From positions 1 to 54,272 of the forward strand of contig NZ_JAHYSG010000085.1 in assembly GCF_022095675.1 (NCBI RefSeq): a DNA stretch of 54,272 nt, read 5' to 3'. Below, one piece after another: positions 46,692-54,272 of the stretch. The DNA comes from Dactylosporangium sp. AC04546. Lineage in GTDB: Bacteria > Actinomycetota > Actinomycetes > Mycobacteriales > Micromonosporaceae. The translations under genes were made by a program, and so were the position numbers. Each line of letters begins with the position of its first letter. Positions within the stretch are counted from its first letter, which is position 1. Under the pieces are notes generated by a model. It was not told the DNA's origin. It made no database searches and saw only the letters and a program-made list of their open reading frames with translations.

Positions 46692-47612
46692 CTACTTCAC
46701 CGAACCCGCCAGCACGCCCTGCACGAAGTACCGCTGGAAGGCGAAGAACACGATCAACGGCAGCAGCATGGACAGGAACGCGCCGGGCGCGATCACGTCG
46801 ACGTTGGAGGAGAAGGTGCCCATCTGCTCCTGCAGGACGTACGTGATGGGCTTGCTGGACGCCCCGGCGAAGACCTTCGCGACCAGCAGGTCGTTCCAGA
46901 CGAACAGGAACTGGAAGATGGTCAGCGAGGCGATCGCCGGCCAGCCGATCGGCAGCACCACCCGGGTGAAGATCATGAACTCGGTGCCGCTGTCCATCCG
47001 GGCCGCGTCGAGCAGGTCGCGCGGGATGCCGATGAAGAAGTTGCGCAGCAGGAAGATGGCGAACGGGAGCCCGAACGCGACGTGGAACACGATCACGCCG
47101 GCGAGGGTGCCGAAGATGCCGAGCGCGCCGAACAGCTTCGCGTCCGGGATGATGGCCATCTGGATCGGTACCACGATGAGCGCGACCACCAGGGCAAAGA
47201 GCGCGTCGCGGCCGCGGAATTCCTGCCAGGCCAGGGCGTAGGCGGCCAGCGCCCCGATCGTCACCACCAGGATGGTGGACGGCACGGCGATGAGCACGCT
47301 GTTCCACAGGCCGCCGACCATGTCACGGTTGTCCAGGAGGTTGGCGTAGTTGGCCAGGGTCAGCTCGCTGGGCTCGGTGAAGACGTGCCACCAGCCGGTG
47401 GCGGCGCTGGCCGACGCCGGACGCAGGCTCGCCACCAGCAGGCCGGTCGTCGGCAGCAGCCAGATCAGCGCGACGCACACGACGATCGTGTACATCAGCC
47501 CGCTGCCGAGCCTCGTGACGATCCGGGACACCACGCCGCGCCTCGGCGGGCCGGTCACCGCGGTGCCGGCCGGCTCGATCGTCGGCACCCTGGCGGTGGA
47601 TACGAAGCTCAT
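46692..47612 (-). CDS. Carbohydrate ABC transporter permease (MalG type)
   Basis: The protein has 306 residues and six predicted membrane helices. The cytoplasmic EAA loop (DLLDAARMDSGTEFMIFTRV followed by LPIGWPAI) contacts the ATPase. The C-terminus QRYFVQGVLAGSVK is typical of MalG-type sugar permeases. ATG 47612 overlaps the stop of the upstream permease gene (ATGA), so the two subunits are made in equal amounts. With the upstream permease it forms the membrane channel for the importer. Substrate cannot be read from the sequence. Confidence 0.9.
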   Translation of the reverse strand: MSFVSTARVPTIEPAGTAVTGPPRRGVVSRIVTRLGSGLMYTIVVCVALIWLLPTTGLLVASLRPASASAATGWWHVFTEPSELTLANYANLLDNRDMVGGLWNSVLIAVPSTILVVTIGALAAYALAWQEFRGRDALFALVVALIVVPIQMAIIPDAKLFGALGIFGTLAGVIVFHVAFGLPFAIFLLRNFFIGIPRDLLDAARMDSGTEFMIFTRVVLPIGWPAIASLTIFQFLFVWNDLLVAKVFAGASSKPITYVLQEQMGTFSSNVDVIAPGAFLSMLLPLIVFFAFQRYFVQGVLAGSVK

Positions 47613-49045
47613 CGGTCCCTGTCCCCTCGCAGCCTGCGGACGTTGTACAGCATGGCGGGCAGCACGAGCGCGAAGAGCAGCACGGCCAGCGCGCTGCCCA
47701 GGCCGGTGTTCTGGCGCGCGAAGGCGGTCTGGTACATCTGCAGCGCCACCACGTTCGCGCGGTCCTGGGTCACCGGGTCGGGCGCCAGGATGTACACCAG
47801 GTCGAAGATCTTCAGCACGTTGATGACCAGCGTGACGAGCACGACCACCAGCACCGGGCGGACCAGCGGGATCGTCACCCGCCGGAACACCTGCCACTCC
47901 GTGGCGCCGTCGACCCGGGCGGCCTCCAGCGCGTCCCGCGGGATGGCCGACAGGCCCGCCGCGATCAGCACCATCGCGAAGCCGGCCCAGATCCAGATGT
48001 ACGCGGCGATGATCGCGGGCGTCACGACGCCGCCGGCGAGCCAGGTGACCCCGTTGAACGGGGGCGCGAAGTTCGACGCGGCCAGCCGGATCGTGTACCC
48101 GTCGCCGGTGAGCTGGGGGAAGGCGAAGCCTCCTGCAGGGTCGGTCCGGCTGGTGGCGACCACCGTGCCGTCCCGCACCGCCTCGACGACCATGCCGGGC
48201 AGGCCCTTCTCGTTCGCGTCGACGGAGCCGGGCCGGCCACCGCCGCCGGGGCTGAAGTCGAGCCAGACCACGCCCCGCAGGCCGGTCCCGGGAACGCCGG
48301 GCGCCGCGGCGACCGCGTCGGGCGGCACCCGGTCGGGCGGGAGGCCGACCATCGGCAGCATGACCGGCGCGGTCGCGGCGGCCGGCTTCGCGGTCTGGAC
48401 GGCGCCGTCCACGGTCACGAGGCCGGCCTCCTCGCGTGGGCTCGTCCCGTAGTACTTCGACGGCGGCTTGAACACGTCGTGCACCGACACGATCGCGGCG
48501 TTGAGCGCGCCGCGGTCCTTGTCCGCCTCGTAGACCATGGTGAACGTGACGCCGGCCGCGAGGAACGAGATGGCCATCGGCATGAACAGGACGGTCTTGA
48601 AGGCGGTGGCCAGCCGGATCCGTTCGCTCAGCACGGCGAACAACAGCCCGAGCGCGGTGACCGTCGTCGGGGCCGCGACGACCCAGACGACGTTGTTGAT
48701 GATGGCCCGGCGGGTCGCCGGGCCGGTGAACATCTCGACGTAGTTGGCCAGGCCGACGAAGCGGGTGCCGTCGGCGTTGAAGAAGCTGTACCAGAGCGTG
48801 GCGACGATCGGGTACGCCACGACGGTGGCCAGGACGACCAGCGCCGGGCCGAGGAAGAGGACCGGGCTGAGGGGTGGGACATCCCCCCGGCGCCCGCCCC
48901 GCCCTCGGCGCCTCGGCTTGCCGCCCGGCGCGCCCGGCCGGTGGGCGAGGGCGCCGCCCCCGACCTGTCGGGCGGTTCGCCGGCCCGTGTTCCTCGCTGC
49001 CGGTGCGGCGTCGAATGCGCCTGCCGGCTCGGACGCGCGCACCAT
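47609..49045 (-). CDS. Carbohydrate ABC transporter permease (MalF type) with a large extracytoplasmic insertion
   Basis: The protein has 478 residues, about 170 more than usual. ATG 49045 overlaps the stop of the binding-protein gene (TGATG). A basic N-terminal tail leads to the first helix (about 65-90). After the helix ending in AAGVTFTMVYEADKD (about 165) comes an insertion of about 170 residues: Pro/Ala-rich sequence, then a segment at about 259-327 (GVVWLDFSPGGGG, NEKGLPGMVVEAVRDG, DPAGGFAFPQLTGDGYTIRL) with the pattern of an SdrD-B/CNA-B-type or carboxypeptidase-regulatory-like beta-sandwich. The helices then resume, with the EAA loop DALEAARVDGATEWQVFRRV. The inserted domain should sit outside the membrane, where it could touch the binding protein or the cell wall. 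Confidence 0.85.
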   Translation of the reverse strand: MVRASEPAGAFDAAPAARNTGRRTARQVGGGALAHRPGAPGGKPRRRGRGGRRGDVPPLSPVLFLGPALVVLATVVAYPIVATLWYSFFNADGTRFVGLANYVEMFTGPATRRAIINNVVWVVAAPTTVTALGLLFAVLSERIRLATAFKTVLFMPMAISFLAAGVTFTMVYEADKDRGALNAAIVSVHDVFKPPSKYYGTSPREEAGLVTVDGAVQTAKPAAATAPVMLPMVGLPPDRVPPDAVAAAPGVPGTGLRGVVWLDFSPGGGGRPGSVDANEKGLPGMVVEAVRDGTVVATSRTDPAGGFAFPQLTGDGYTIRLAASNFAPPFNGVTWLAGGVVTPAIIAAYIWIWAGFAMVLIAAGLSAIPRDALEAARVDGATEWQVFRRVTIPLVRPVLVVVLVTLVINVLKIFDLVYILAPDPVTQDRANVVALQMYQTAFARQNTGLGSALAVLLFALVLPAMLYNVRRLRGDRDR

Positions 49046-50346
49046 CAGTTGCTCCCGAAGTCCTTCTTGGCTGCGTCTTCGAGCCTGCCCGCCAGGGCGT
49101 TCACATCCATCCCCGGATTGCCCAGGAACTCCTGGAGCAGCTTCCACTCGTCGGCGTTCGTGCCGCCGCCGAAGGACGCCGGCGCCAGGTCGGACATGTC
49201 GAACTTGATCACGTCGGCGCTGACCACCAGGTTGGCCAGTCCGCGCACCGTGTCGTCCGGGTACGCCGACGGGTCGACGGTCTTGTTCGGCGTGATGAAC
49301 CCGCCGCCCTTGGCGAAAATCTCGGCCGACTCCTTCGAGGCGAGGTACGCCATGAGGGCCATCGTCGCCTTGTCGTCCTTGAGCGCCACCGCCTGGTCGC
49401 CGCCGACCACCACCGACGACTTGGCACCCTTGATCGACGGGAACGGCAGGTACCTGGCCGTGTCGCCGACCTTGTACTTGCCCGCCTTGGTGATCTCCGA
49501 GCCGACGAAGTCGCCCTCGCACAGGATCGCCGCCTTCGGCTTCTCGCCGAACACCTCCGCGACGGACTGCGAGAAGTCGATCTTCAGCGCACCGGCGTTG
49601 CCGCCGTCGATCATCCGCGGCGTCGACCACAGCTGGCCGATCGTCTTGAGGGTTTCGACCACGGTCGGGTCGGTCCACGGGATCTCGTGCCTGGACAGCT
49701 TGTCGTAGTTCTGCGGGCCGCCGACCTGGATGTACACGTTCTCGAAGAAGTCGGTCAGCGTCCAGGCCGACCCGCCGGGCACCGCGAACGGCGTGATGCC
49801 GGCATCGGCGAGCGTCTTGGCCGCGGCGATGAACTCCTCCCAGGTCTTCGGCTCCTTGACGCCCGCCGTGGCGAACGCGTCGGTGCGGTACCAGCAGATC
49901 GACTTGTGGGCGGCCTTGAGGTAGAAGCCGTACACCTTCCCGTCGATCGTGCCGAGGTCCTTCCAGGCGGCGCTGTAGTTCGTCGTGACGGCCTCGAGCG
50001 CGTCGCCGCCCAGCGGCTTGAGGTTGCCCTTCTTCGCCAGTTCGGCGACGGTGCCGGGCTGCGGGATCAGCGCGATCGACGGCGGCGTGCCGCCGGAGAT
50101 CTTCTGGTTGAGGAACGAGGCGACGTCGTCGCCGGCGGAGGTGTAGACGGTCTTGACGCCGGTCTTCTTCTCGAAGTTCTCGAGCACCTTCTTGAAGTTG
50201 GACTGCTCGACGCCCGACCACTTCGCCACGACCTCGACGGTGCCGCTCAGGCCCGGCGTGCCGGGCGGCTCCGACGCGGTACCCCCGCAGGCGGCAACCG
50301 TCGCCACCGCGGCCAGCGCCGCGGTGAGCCGTGCCATACGTGCCAT
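49045..50346 (-). CDS. Carbohydrate ABC transporter substrate-binding lipoprotein
   Basis: The protein has 433 residues. ATG 50346 lies 7 bases after AAGGAG. The lipoprotein signal ends in the lipobox VAAC (Cys 20). The mature part is a family 1 extracellular solute-binding protein: VEVVAKWSGVEQSNFKKVL, FEKKTGVKTVYTS, PPSIALIPQPGTVAELAKKG, then YGFYLKAAHKSICWYRTDAF, WEEFIAAAKTLADAGITPFA and GDFVGSEITKAGKY. It captures a sugar or oligosaccharide outside the membrane and delivers it to the two permeases encoded downstream. Confidence 0.92.
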   Translation of the reverse strand: MARMARLTAALAAVATVAACGGTASEPPGTPGLSGTVEVVAKWSGVEQSNFKKVLENFEKKTGVKTVYTSAGDDVASFLNQKISGGTPPSIALIPQPGTVAELAKKGNLKPLGGDALEAVTTNYSAAWKDLGTIDGKVYGFYLKAAHKSICWYRTDAFATAGVKEPKTWEEFIAAAKTLADAGITPFAVPGGSAWTLTDFFENVYIQVGGPQNYDKLSRHEIPWTDPTVVETLKTIGQLWSTPRMIDGGNAGALKIDFSQSVAEVFGEKPKAAILCEGDFVGSEITKAGKYKVGDTARYLPFPSIKGAKSSVVVGGDQAVALKDDKATMALMAYLASKESAEIFAKGGGFITPNKTVDPSAYPDDTVRGLANLVVSADVIKFDMSDLAPASFGGGTNADEWKLLQEFLGNPGMDVNALAGRLEDAAKKDFGSN

Positions 50347-50444
50347 GAAAGGTCTCCTTCTTGCCAGCTGTGCCATGAGAGACGAAACCCGCGCCGGGCC
50401 CCAGCGAGGGCGTTGGCGGTCGATCGCGCCGCGGGTCGCGCGGT

Positions 50445-51647
50445 TCACTGGATCGACCGACCGGTGTCCAGGTCGAATACGTGCAGGCGAGCCGTGTCGA
50501 CGGCGACCTCGGCCAGTTCGTCCCGGCGGATCCGGGAACGCGGGCTGAACTTGGCGACGAGCTCCGTCGTCGGCGCCGACGAGCCACCCGGGCCGATCGG
50601 GTCGACCGGATCCAGGCCGGCGTCGCGGGCGAGTTCGCGGGTGTCGTCGGTGATGACGCCGGGCGCCCCGATCCGGAAGTGCACGAGGAGTTCGGACCCG
50701 AGCGCCTCGACGAGGTCGACGGCGGCGTGCAGCACCGCGCCGCCGGCCGGCACCAGGCTCGCGTCCTGCATGTCCTCGGGCCGGATGCCGACGGCGACCG
50801 GGCGGTCGAAGTACGCCCGCACGCCGGGCCGGGCCCGCAACAGCGCCGGGTCGACCCGCAGGTGCTGGTCGGCGATCCGCAGCACCACGCCCTCCGCCGA
50901 CGTCGTGAAGACTCCGGCGACCAGGTTCATCGCGGGCGAGCCGATGAAGCCGGCGACGAACATGTTCACCGGCCGGTCGTAGAGCTCCTGCGGTGCGGCC
51001 ACCTGCTCCAGCACGCCCTTCTTCATGACCGCCACCCGGTCGCCGAGCGTCATCGCCTCGGTCTGGTCGTGGGTGACGTAGATGGTCGTGACACCGAGCC
51101 GCCGGGTCGTGCGCGCGATCTCGCCCCGCATCTGCACCCGCAGCTTGGCGTCCAGATTGGACAGTGGCTCGTCCATGAGGAACGCCTGCGGCTCGCGGAC
51201 GATGGCGCGCCCCATCGCGACCCGCTGGCGCTGCCCGCCGGACAGCGCCCGCGGCCGGCGGCGCAGGTGGTCCTTCAGGCCCAGCGCGGCTCCGGTCGCG
51301 GTGACCCGGCGCTCGATCTCGGCGCCGGGCAGCCTGCGCAGCTTCAGGCCGAAACCGATGTTGTCGTAGACGTCGAGGTGCGGGTACAGCGCATAGCTCT
51401 GGAACACCATGGCGATGTCGCGGTCGCGGGCCGGCACCCGGTTGACCACACGGCCGCCGATGCTGACGAGCCCCGCACTGATGTCCTCGAGCCCGGCCAC
51501 CATGCGCAGCGCCGTTGTCTTGCCGCAACCGGACGGACCGACGAGCACGAGCAGTTCGCCGTCGGCGATGTCGAGACTCAGGCCGTCGACGGCCCGTGTC
51601 CCGTCGGCGTACACCTTGCTCACCTCGTCGAGCCTGACCTCCGCCAC
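50445..51647 (-). CDS. Carbohydrate ABC transporter ATP-binding protein (MalK/UgpC/MsiK type)
   Basis: The protein has 400 residues. GTG 51647 follows GGGAG at a good distance. Walker A GPSGCGKT (37-44), Q-loop VFQSYALYPHL, signature LSGGQRQRVAMGRA, Walker B AFLMDEPLSNLDA and switch VTHDQTEAM are all intact. A C-terminal regulatory TOBE-type domain (about 245-400) contains VAVGIRPEDM, typical of sugar importers. It is the first gene of the operon and powers the importer. Many actinomycetes share one MsiK ATPase among sugar importers, so an ATPase inside the operon is worth noting. Confidence 0.92.
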   Translation of the reverse strand: MAEVRLDEVSKVYADGTRAVDGLSLDIADGELLVLVGPSGCGKTTALRMVAGLEDISAGLVSIGGRVVNRVPARDRDIAMVFQSYALYPHLDVYDNIGFGLKLRRLPGAEIERRVTATGAALGLKDHLRRRPRALSGGQRQRVAMGRAIVREPQAFLMDEPLSNLDAKLRVQMRGEIARTTRRLGVTTIYVTHDQTEAMTLGDRVAVMKKGVLEQVAAPQELYDRPVNMFVAGFIGSPAMNLVAGVFTTSAEGVVLRIADQHLRVDPALLRARPGVRAYFDRPVAVGIRPEDMQDASLVPAGGAVLHAAVDLVEALGSELLVHFRIGAPGVITDDTRELARDAGLDPVDPIGPGGSSAPTTELVAKFSPRSRIRRDELAEVAVDTARLHVFDLDTGRSIQ

Positions 51648-52173
51648 GGACCACTCCCGATCTTCTGGGGTTCGTTGGATTCATCGGAATTCGCCTGACG
51701 GCCTCCCCGCATCCAGGGACAGGCCGCGACGGCTGGCGAATTCATTGATGTGTGGCGAGTGTTGCCGGATTCACGAGTTGGTGACCAGACCCGGTAACGG
51801 TCCGCAATAGAAACGAAAAGACCCTCACAAGATCACAGCCCGGATCCCGGGAATGCCTTCCTAGCGGCGCCCGTTTTGCGGCTTTGCTGGGACTTTGCCC
51901 CCTGATTCGGGGTGCAAAACCCTGGCCGCAGCATTCGGCGACGCATTTATTCTTGCAACAACCGGCCTGGAGCCGGAATCAGTGAGCGGATGTTTATCGT
52001 ATCGTGATGCTGCTCCGGAGCATTTCCTGGCACGCTGGACGCCAATCTCGTGACGAACGGCCGACGTTCGACGCCGGCCCCCGCCGGCGATCCGGCCACA
52101 CCCCTGTTCCGCCGCCGCCGATGACGCCGGATGCGCCTGCCGCCAGCCCAACGGGATCGAGAGGAGCAACGCC
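51648..52173. promoter_or_regulatory. Divergent promoter region between the ABC operon and the NnaR-like gene
   Basis: The 526 bases between two divergent genes are lower in GC than their surroundings, especially 51740-51840 and 51940-52020. An inverted repeat (AATTCGCC at 51688-51695 and GGCGAATT at 51735-51742) close to the ABC start may be an operator. I found no convincing GlnR box or unambiguous -35/-10 pair and no coding sequence. Confidence 0.5.
51888..51923. promoter_or_regulatory. Imperfect hairpin in the divergent region
   Basis: TGGGACTTTGCCCC pairs with GGGGTGCAAAACCCT with one bulge, and flanking TGCGGC/GCCGCA can extend the stem. It may be a terminator for an upstream leader, an operator or an RNA structure. 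Confidence 0.3.
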
Positions 52174-53340
52174 GTGGCGCCACCGCCAGCCGACTCGCGG
52201 CGCCCTGCCGCCGGGTACGCCGCGGGCGGCTCCGGCGGCTCTGCCATCGCATCGCTGACCGGGTACACGGTGGCGCTGGCGACCGAGCAGCGGCGGCCGG
52301 CGCTCGCCGCACCCCTGGAGGAGGCCGGCGCGAAGGTCGTCGCCGTGCAGGCCCTGCGGGTCGTCGCCCAGCCGGACGGAGGCGAGCTGCGCACGGCCAC
52401 CGAACAGTGCCTGGCCGTGCCGATCGACGAGCTCATCGTCACCTCGCCCTTCGGCTTCCGCTCCTGGCTCGCATCGGCGCGGGGCTGGCACCTCGCCGAC
52501 CGGCTGGCCGCCGCGTTCGGGCGAGCGCGGCTCCTGGCCCGTGACGGCGCCGCCGCCGACAGCCTGCGCGAGATCGGACTGCGCGAGATCTGGTCGACCG
52601 CCGCCGCCTCGACCGACGAGTTGCTGCGGTACCTGCTGACGCGTCCGGTCGCGGGCCGGCGCATCGTGGTGCAGGTCGACACGCCGTCGCTGCGTGAGCT
52701 GTGCCGGGCGCTGCGCCGGCGGGGTGCCGACGTGGTGGAGGTGCCGACCTGTCGCACGTTCCCGCCGAGCCACGCCGAGCACCTGCGGCGGCTGGCCGAC
52801 CAGCTGATCCGCCGGCAGGTCGACGCGGTCGCGCTGACCAGCCCGGAGGCGACCGGGAACCTGCTCGAACAGGCCGAGCGCGACCAGCGGCTGCCCGTCC
52901 TGCTCAACGCCCTGTGCGACGAGGCGACCGTCGTCTGCCTGGGCCCGCTGACCGCGGCGGCGTTGGTCACCCAAGGGGTGCGCCCCCTGGTCGGACCGGT
53001 GGGCTACACCGACGACCTCGTCGCGACGCTGATCGCCGCGCTGCCCACCAACGCCGTACGGGTGGCGCTGCGCCACCACCGGCTGGAGATCCGTGGACAG
53101 GCGGTCATCGTCGACGACCGGCTGATCCCGGTCCAACCGGTCCCGATCGCGGTACTGCGGACGCTGGCCCGCAGCCCGGGCCGCGTGATGTCGTGCGCGG
53201 ACATCCGCCGCAACATCCGGACCGGCAGCGCCGTCGACGACCACGCCATCGAGGTGGCGATATCCCGGCTACGCCGCACCCTCAACGGCACGCGGCTGAT
53301 CCATACGGTCATGCGCCGAGGCTATCGGCTCGCGTCCTGA
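52174..53340 (+). CDS. NnaR-like regulator: HemD-like domain fused to a winged-helix DNA-binding domain
   Basis: The protein has 388 residues. GTG 52174 lies 7 bases after GAGGAG (52161-52166). Residues about 28-285 match uroporphyrinogen-III synthase (HemD fold; for example VALATEQRRPALAAPLEEAG, IDELIVTSPFGFRSWL, VDAVALTSPEATGNLLEQA, VVCLGPLTAAALVTQGV). Residues about 295-388 are an OmpR/PhoB-type winged helix (PIAVLRTLARSPGRVMS, DDHAIEVAISRLRRTL, GTRLIHTVMRRGYRLAS). This fusion is that of NnaR, a regulator of nitrate and nitrite assimilation in Streptomyces. No nitrogen genes are nearby, so its target here is unknown. The HemD part probably acts as a sensor rather than in haem synthesis. 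Confidence 0.85.
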   Translation: MAPPPADSRRPAAGYAAGGSGGSAIASLTGYTVALATEQRRPALAAPLEEAGAKVVAVQALRVVAQPDGGELRTATEQCLAVPIDELIVTSPFGFRSWLASARGWHLADRLAAAFGRARLLARDGAAADSLREIGLREIWSTAAASTDELLRYLLTRPVAGRRIVVQVDTPSLRELCRALRRRGADVVEVPTCRTFPPSHAEHLRRLADQLIRRQVDAVALTSPEATGNLLEQAERDQRLPVLLNALCDEATVVCLGPLTAAALVTQGVRPLVGPVGYTDDLVATLIAALPTNAVRVALRHHRLEIRGQAVIVDDRLIPVQPVPIAVLRTLARSPGRVMSCADIRRNIRTGSAVDDHAIEVAISRLRRTLNGTRLIHTVMRRGYRLAS

Positions 53341-53413
53341 CGGCGTCGCGCCCTTGGGCGCCGGCAGGTCGAGGCGGGCCCGATCGGCTGAAGTCACGAC
53401 CGACAGTGCTCCA

Positions 53414-53437
53414 GCAGGCCGCTCAGGGCGGGCCTGC
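53414..53437. terminator. Possible hairpin between convergent genes
   Basis: GCAGGCC (53414-53420) and GGCCTGC (53431-53437) can form a 7-base-pair stem with a 10-base loop. It lies between the NnaR-like gene and the WhiA-like gene, which end facing each other. Confidence 0.4.
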
Positions 53438-53460
53438 ACGCCGGTCGCACGGACGTCTGC

Positions 53461-54078
53461 TCATGCTTCCTCCGAGCCGGACCCCAGCCGAATCGTGGAC
53501 AGCAGGGTAATCACGCCACGCCCCGTGACACAGATGGTCTGGACGCCATTCGCGGGGCGGACTTGGCAGGTGACACCCAGCACCTGCGCGGCACGCACGA
53601 GCAGCCGCACCGACGACCTGTGCCGTTCTCGCAACCGGAGCCCGGACGAGGACGCCCTCGGTGCCGCCGTCAGCAGCGCCGAACGCCACACAGCCGCAGC
53701 CCGCACCCGCAGCGCGGCATCCTTCACCGGACCGCTGCCGAGCAGAAGACCGGCACTGCATGTCCATTCATCACGCAGGTAACCCACCACAGTGGACGGT
53801 TCGACGCCGTCGACCTCAACGACGAACGTCTCGTACCGCCGCCGAATACCTGTCACACGTCGGCGCGTCCAGCAGCTGGCGTCGGGCACCGCTTGCATCA
53901 GGTCGGTGAACCGGGTCGCCGCGGGCTCGGTCTCGAACTCGACCGTCAGCCGGAGCTCTGTGCCGAGCGCGGCCCACGGGTCCTGTTCGACCCTGCGGTT
54001 CGTGTCACGCGGCGTCGTCACGCCGGCCAGCAGCATGAGGCTCGCCTCGAACAGGCCGACGTCGCCCTCATCGGGCAT
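53461..54078 (-). CDS. WhiA-like protein lacking the C-terminal helix-turn-helix
   Basis: The protein has 205 residues from ATG 54078. Its sequence follows the N-terminal and LAGLIDADG-like parts of WhiA: ELRLTVEFETEPAATRFTDL (WhiA_N), RRRYETFVVEVDG, then VRAAAVWRSALLTAAPRASS, VRLLVRAAQVLGVTCQVRP and NGVQTICVTGRGVITLLSTI. It stops where the WhiA helix-turn-helix domain should begin, so it is about 120 residues short. The stop is clean. WhiA needs its tail to bind DNA, so this protein may act through protein contacts or use the homing-endonuclease-like fold for something else. A longer start (ATG 54177) is in frame, but codon use upstream of 54078 fits another frame. Confidence 0.55.
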   Translation of the reverse strand: MPDEGDVGLFEASLMLLAGVTTPRDTNRRVEQDPWAALGTELRLTVEFETEPAATRFTDLMQAVPDASCWTRRRVTGIRRRYETFVVEVDGVEPSTVVGYLRDEWTCSAGLLLGSGPVKDAALRVRAAAVWRSALLTAAPRASSSGLRLRERHRSSVRLLVRAAQVLGVTCQVRPANGVQTICVTGRGVITLLSTIRLGSGSEEA

Positions 54079-54175
54079 GGGCGTCACCCCCGCGCCGGGC
54101 GGGCGGGACGATGCGGAACCAGTACGAGCCGTAGCCGGGCAGCGGCTGGTGGTGGAAGAACCGGTGTCGGTTTTC
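54068..54175 (-). pseudogene. Short relic resembling the C-terminus of a GH13 glycosidase
   Basis: Read in the frame ending at TGA 54070-54068, this stretch gives HRFFHHQPLPGYGSYWFRIV and PPARRGG. The block LPGYGSYWFRI resembles the last strand of GH13 alpha-glucosidases and related enzymes. In this frame third-position GC is high, while in the frame of the WhiA-like gene it is low. There is no start codon in this frame between the permease stop and this block. A gene body appears to have been lost between the permease and this tail. The stretch is short, so the family call is tentative. Confidence 0.35.
54084..54091 (-). promoter_or_regulatory. Ribosome binding site supporting the WhiA-like start at 54078
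   Basis: On the minus strand GGGGGTGA lies 5 bases before ATG 54078, while the upstream ATG 54177 has only a weak site. Confidence 0.5.
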
Positions 54176-54216
54176 ATGAGGGCTGTCCCGTTGTTCGGAG
54201 GTGGCGGGGGGAACTG

Positions 54217-54272
54217 CTACCGGACGGAGCCGGCGAGCATGCTGTTGACGAAGAACCGTTGGAACAGGAAGA
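54217..54272 (-). CDS. C-terminal end of a second carbohydrate ABC permease, cut by the window
   Basis: The minus strand encodes FLFQRFFVNSMLAGSVR and then TAG at 54219-54217. This matches the C-terminus of the MalG-type permease at 46692-47612 (FQRYFVQGVLAGSVK). The rest of the gene lies beyond the right edge. Confidence 0.8.
   Translation of the reverse strand, partial: FLFQRFFVNSMLAGSVR

Noticed and set aside
51780..51820. Possible GlnR box upstream of the NnaR-like gene
   Set aside because: GTAAC and GAAAC are present but 11 bases apart instead of the usual 6, so the match is not convincing.
51861..52970. Open frames on the minus strand across the divergent region and the NnaR-like gene
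   Set aside because: They are antisense to a clear HemD-winged helix gene, and the intergenic part has no coding-like base use.
54079..54177. Longer start (ATG 54177) for the WhiA-like protein
   Set aside because: Codon use in this stretch favours another frame, and ATG 54078 has a good ribosome binding site.

Overview
The window is very GC-rich throughout, with strong third-position GC, GTG and TTG starts, GGAGG-type ribosome binding sites, Tat-lipoproteins, ricin-type lectin tails, DUF1996 and DUF4142 proteins and a WhiA-like protein. This points to a filamentous actinomycete. Micromonosporaceae is my best guess, but nothing in the sequence fixes the family. I saw no rRNA, tRNA, CRISPR array, insertion sequence or integrase.

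Region 1 (1-28.75 kb, +) is a single giant open frame of at least 9,199 residues (about 1 MDa), cut at its 5' end by the window edge. It reads as a mosaic: Thr/Pro-rich linkers, a papain-like domain, two tandem RelA/SpoT-synthetase-like domains, a Lys/Glu-rich hinge, about 1,650 residues of unrecognised beta-rich sequence, three OTU-like cysteine protease domains, two weak OmpA-like segments and six copies of an unrecognised repeat module. A helical-OTU-coil block occurs twice. In the second copy one in-frame TAG (27621-27623) separates the OTU domain from its coil, which lies in the next ORF in the same frame.

Region 2 (28.9-33.3 kb, +) holds a degenerate ADP-ribosyltransferase-like protein and, overlapping its SD region, a parallel beta-helix protein carrying two CbbX/EccA-like AAA+ domains. 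Region 4 (36.9-41.7 kb, -) holds a second ART-like protein that also carries the giant protein's repeat module, a partner of unknown function and a haem-type membrane protein. I infer that regions 1, 2 and 4 form one locus: a giant multidomain effector or surface protein with its own AAA+ chaperone and accessory proteins, possibly linked to type VII secretion. No WXG100 or EccC gene is visible here.

Region 3 (33.4-36.8 kb, +) encodes an orphan zinc-finger anti-sigma factor, a membrane-anchored ricin-type lectin and a GH46 chitosanase-like protein with a ricin-type tail. Region 5 (41.9-46.3 kb, +) encodes a TmpA/ferric-reductase-like membrane flavoprotein, a Rieske lipoprotein, a DUF4142 protein and a DUF1996 protein, which look like an extracytoplasmic redox and surface set.

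Region 6 (46.7-51.6 kb, -) is a complete carbohydrate ABC importer operon in the order ATPase, binding protein, permease, permease; the first permease has a large extracytoplasmic insertion. Region 7 (52.2-54.3 kb) has an NnaR-like HemD-winged helix regulator (+), a WhiA-like protein lacking the DNA-binding tail (-), a short relic resembling a GH13 C-terminus (-) and the end of another sugar permease (-).
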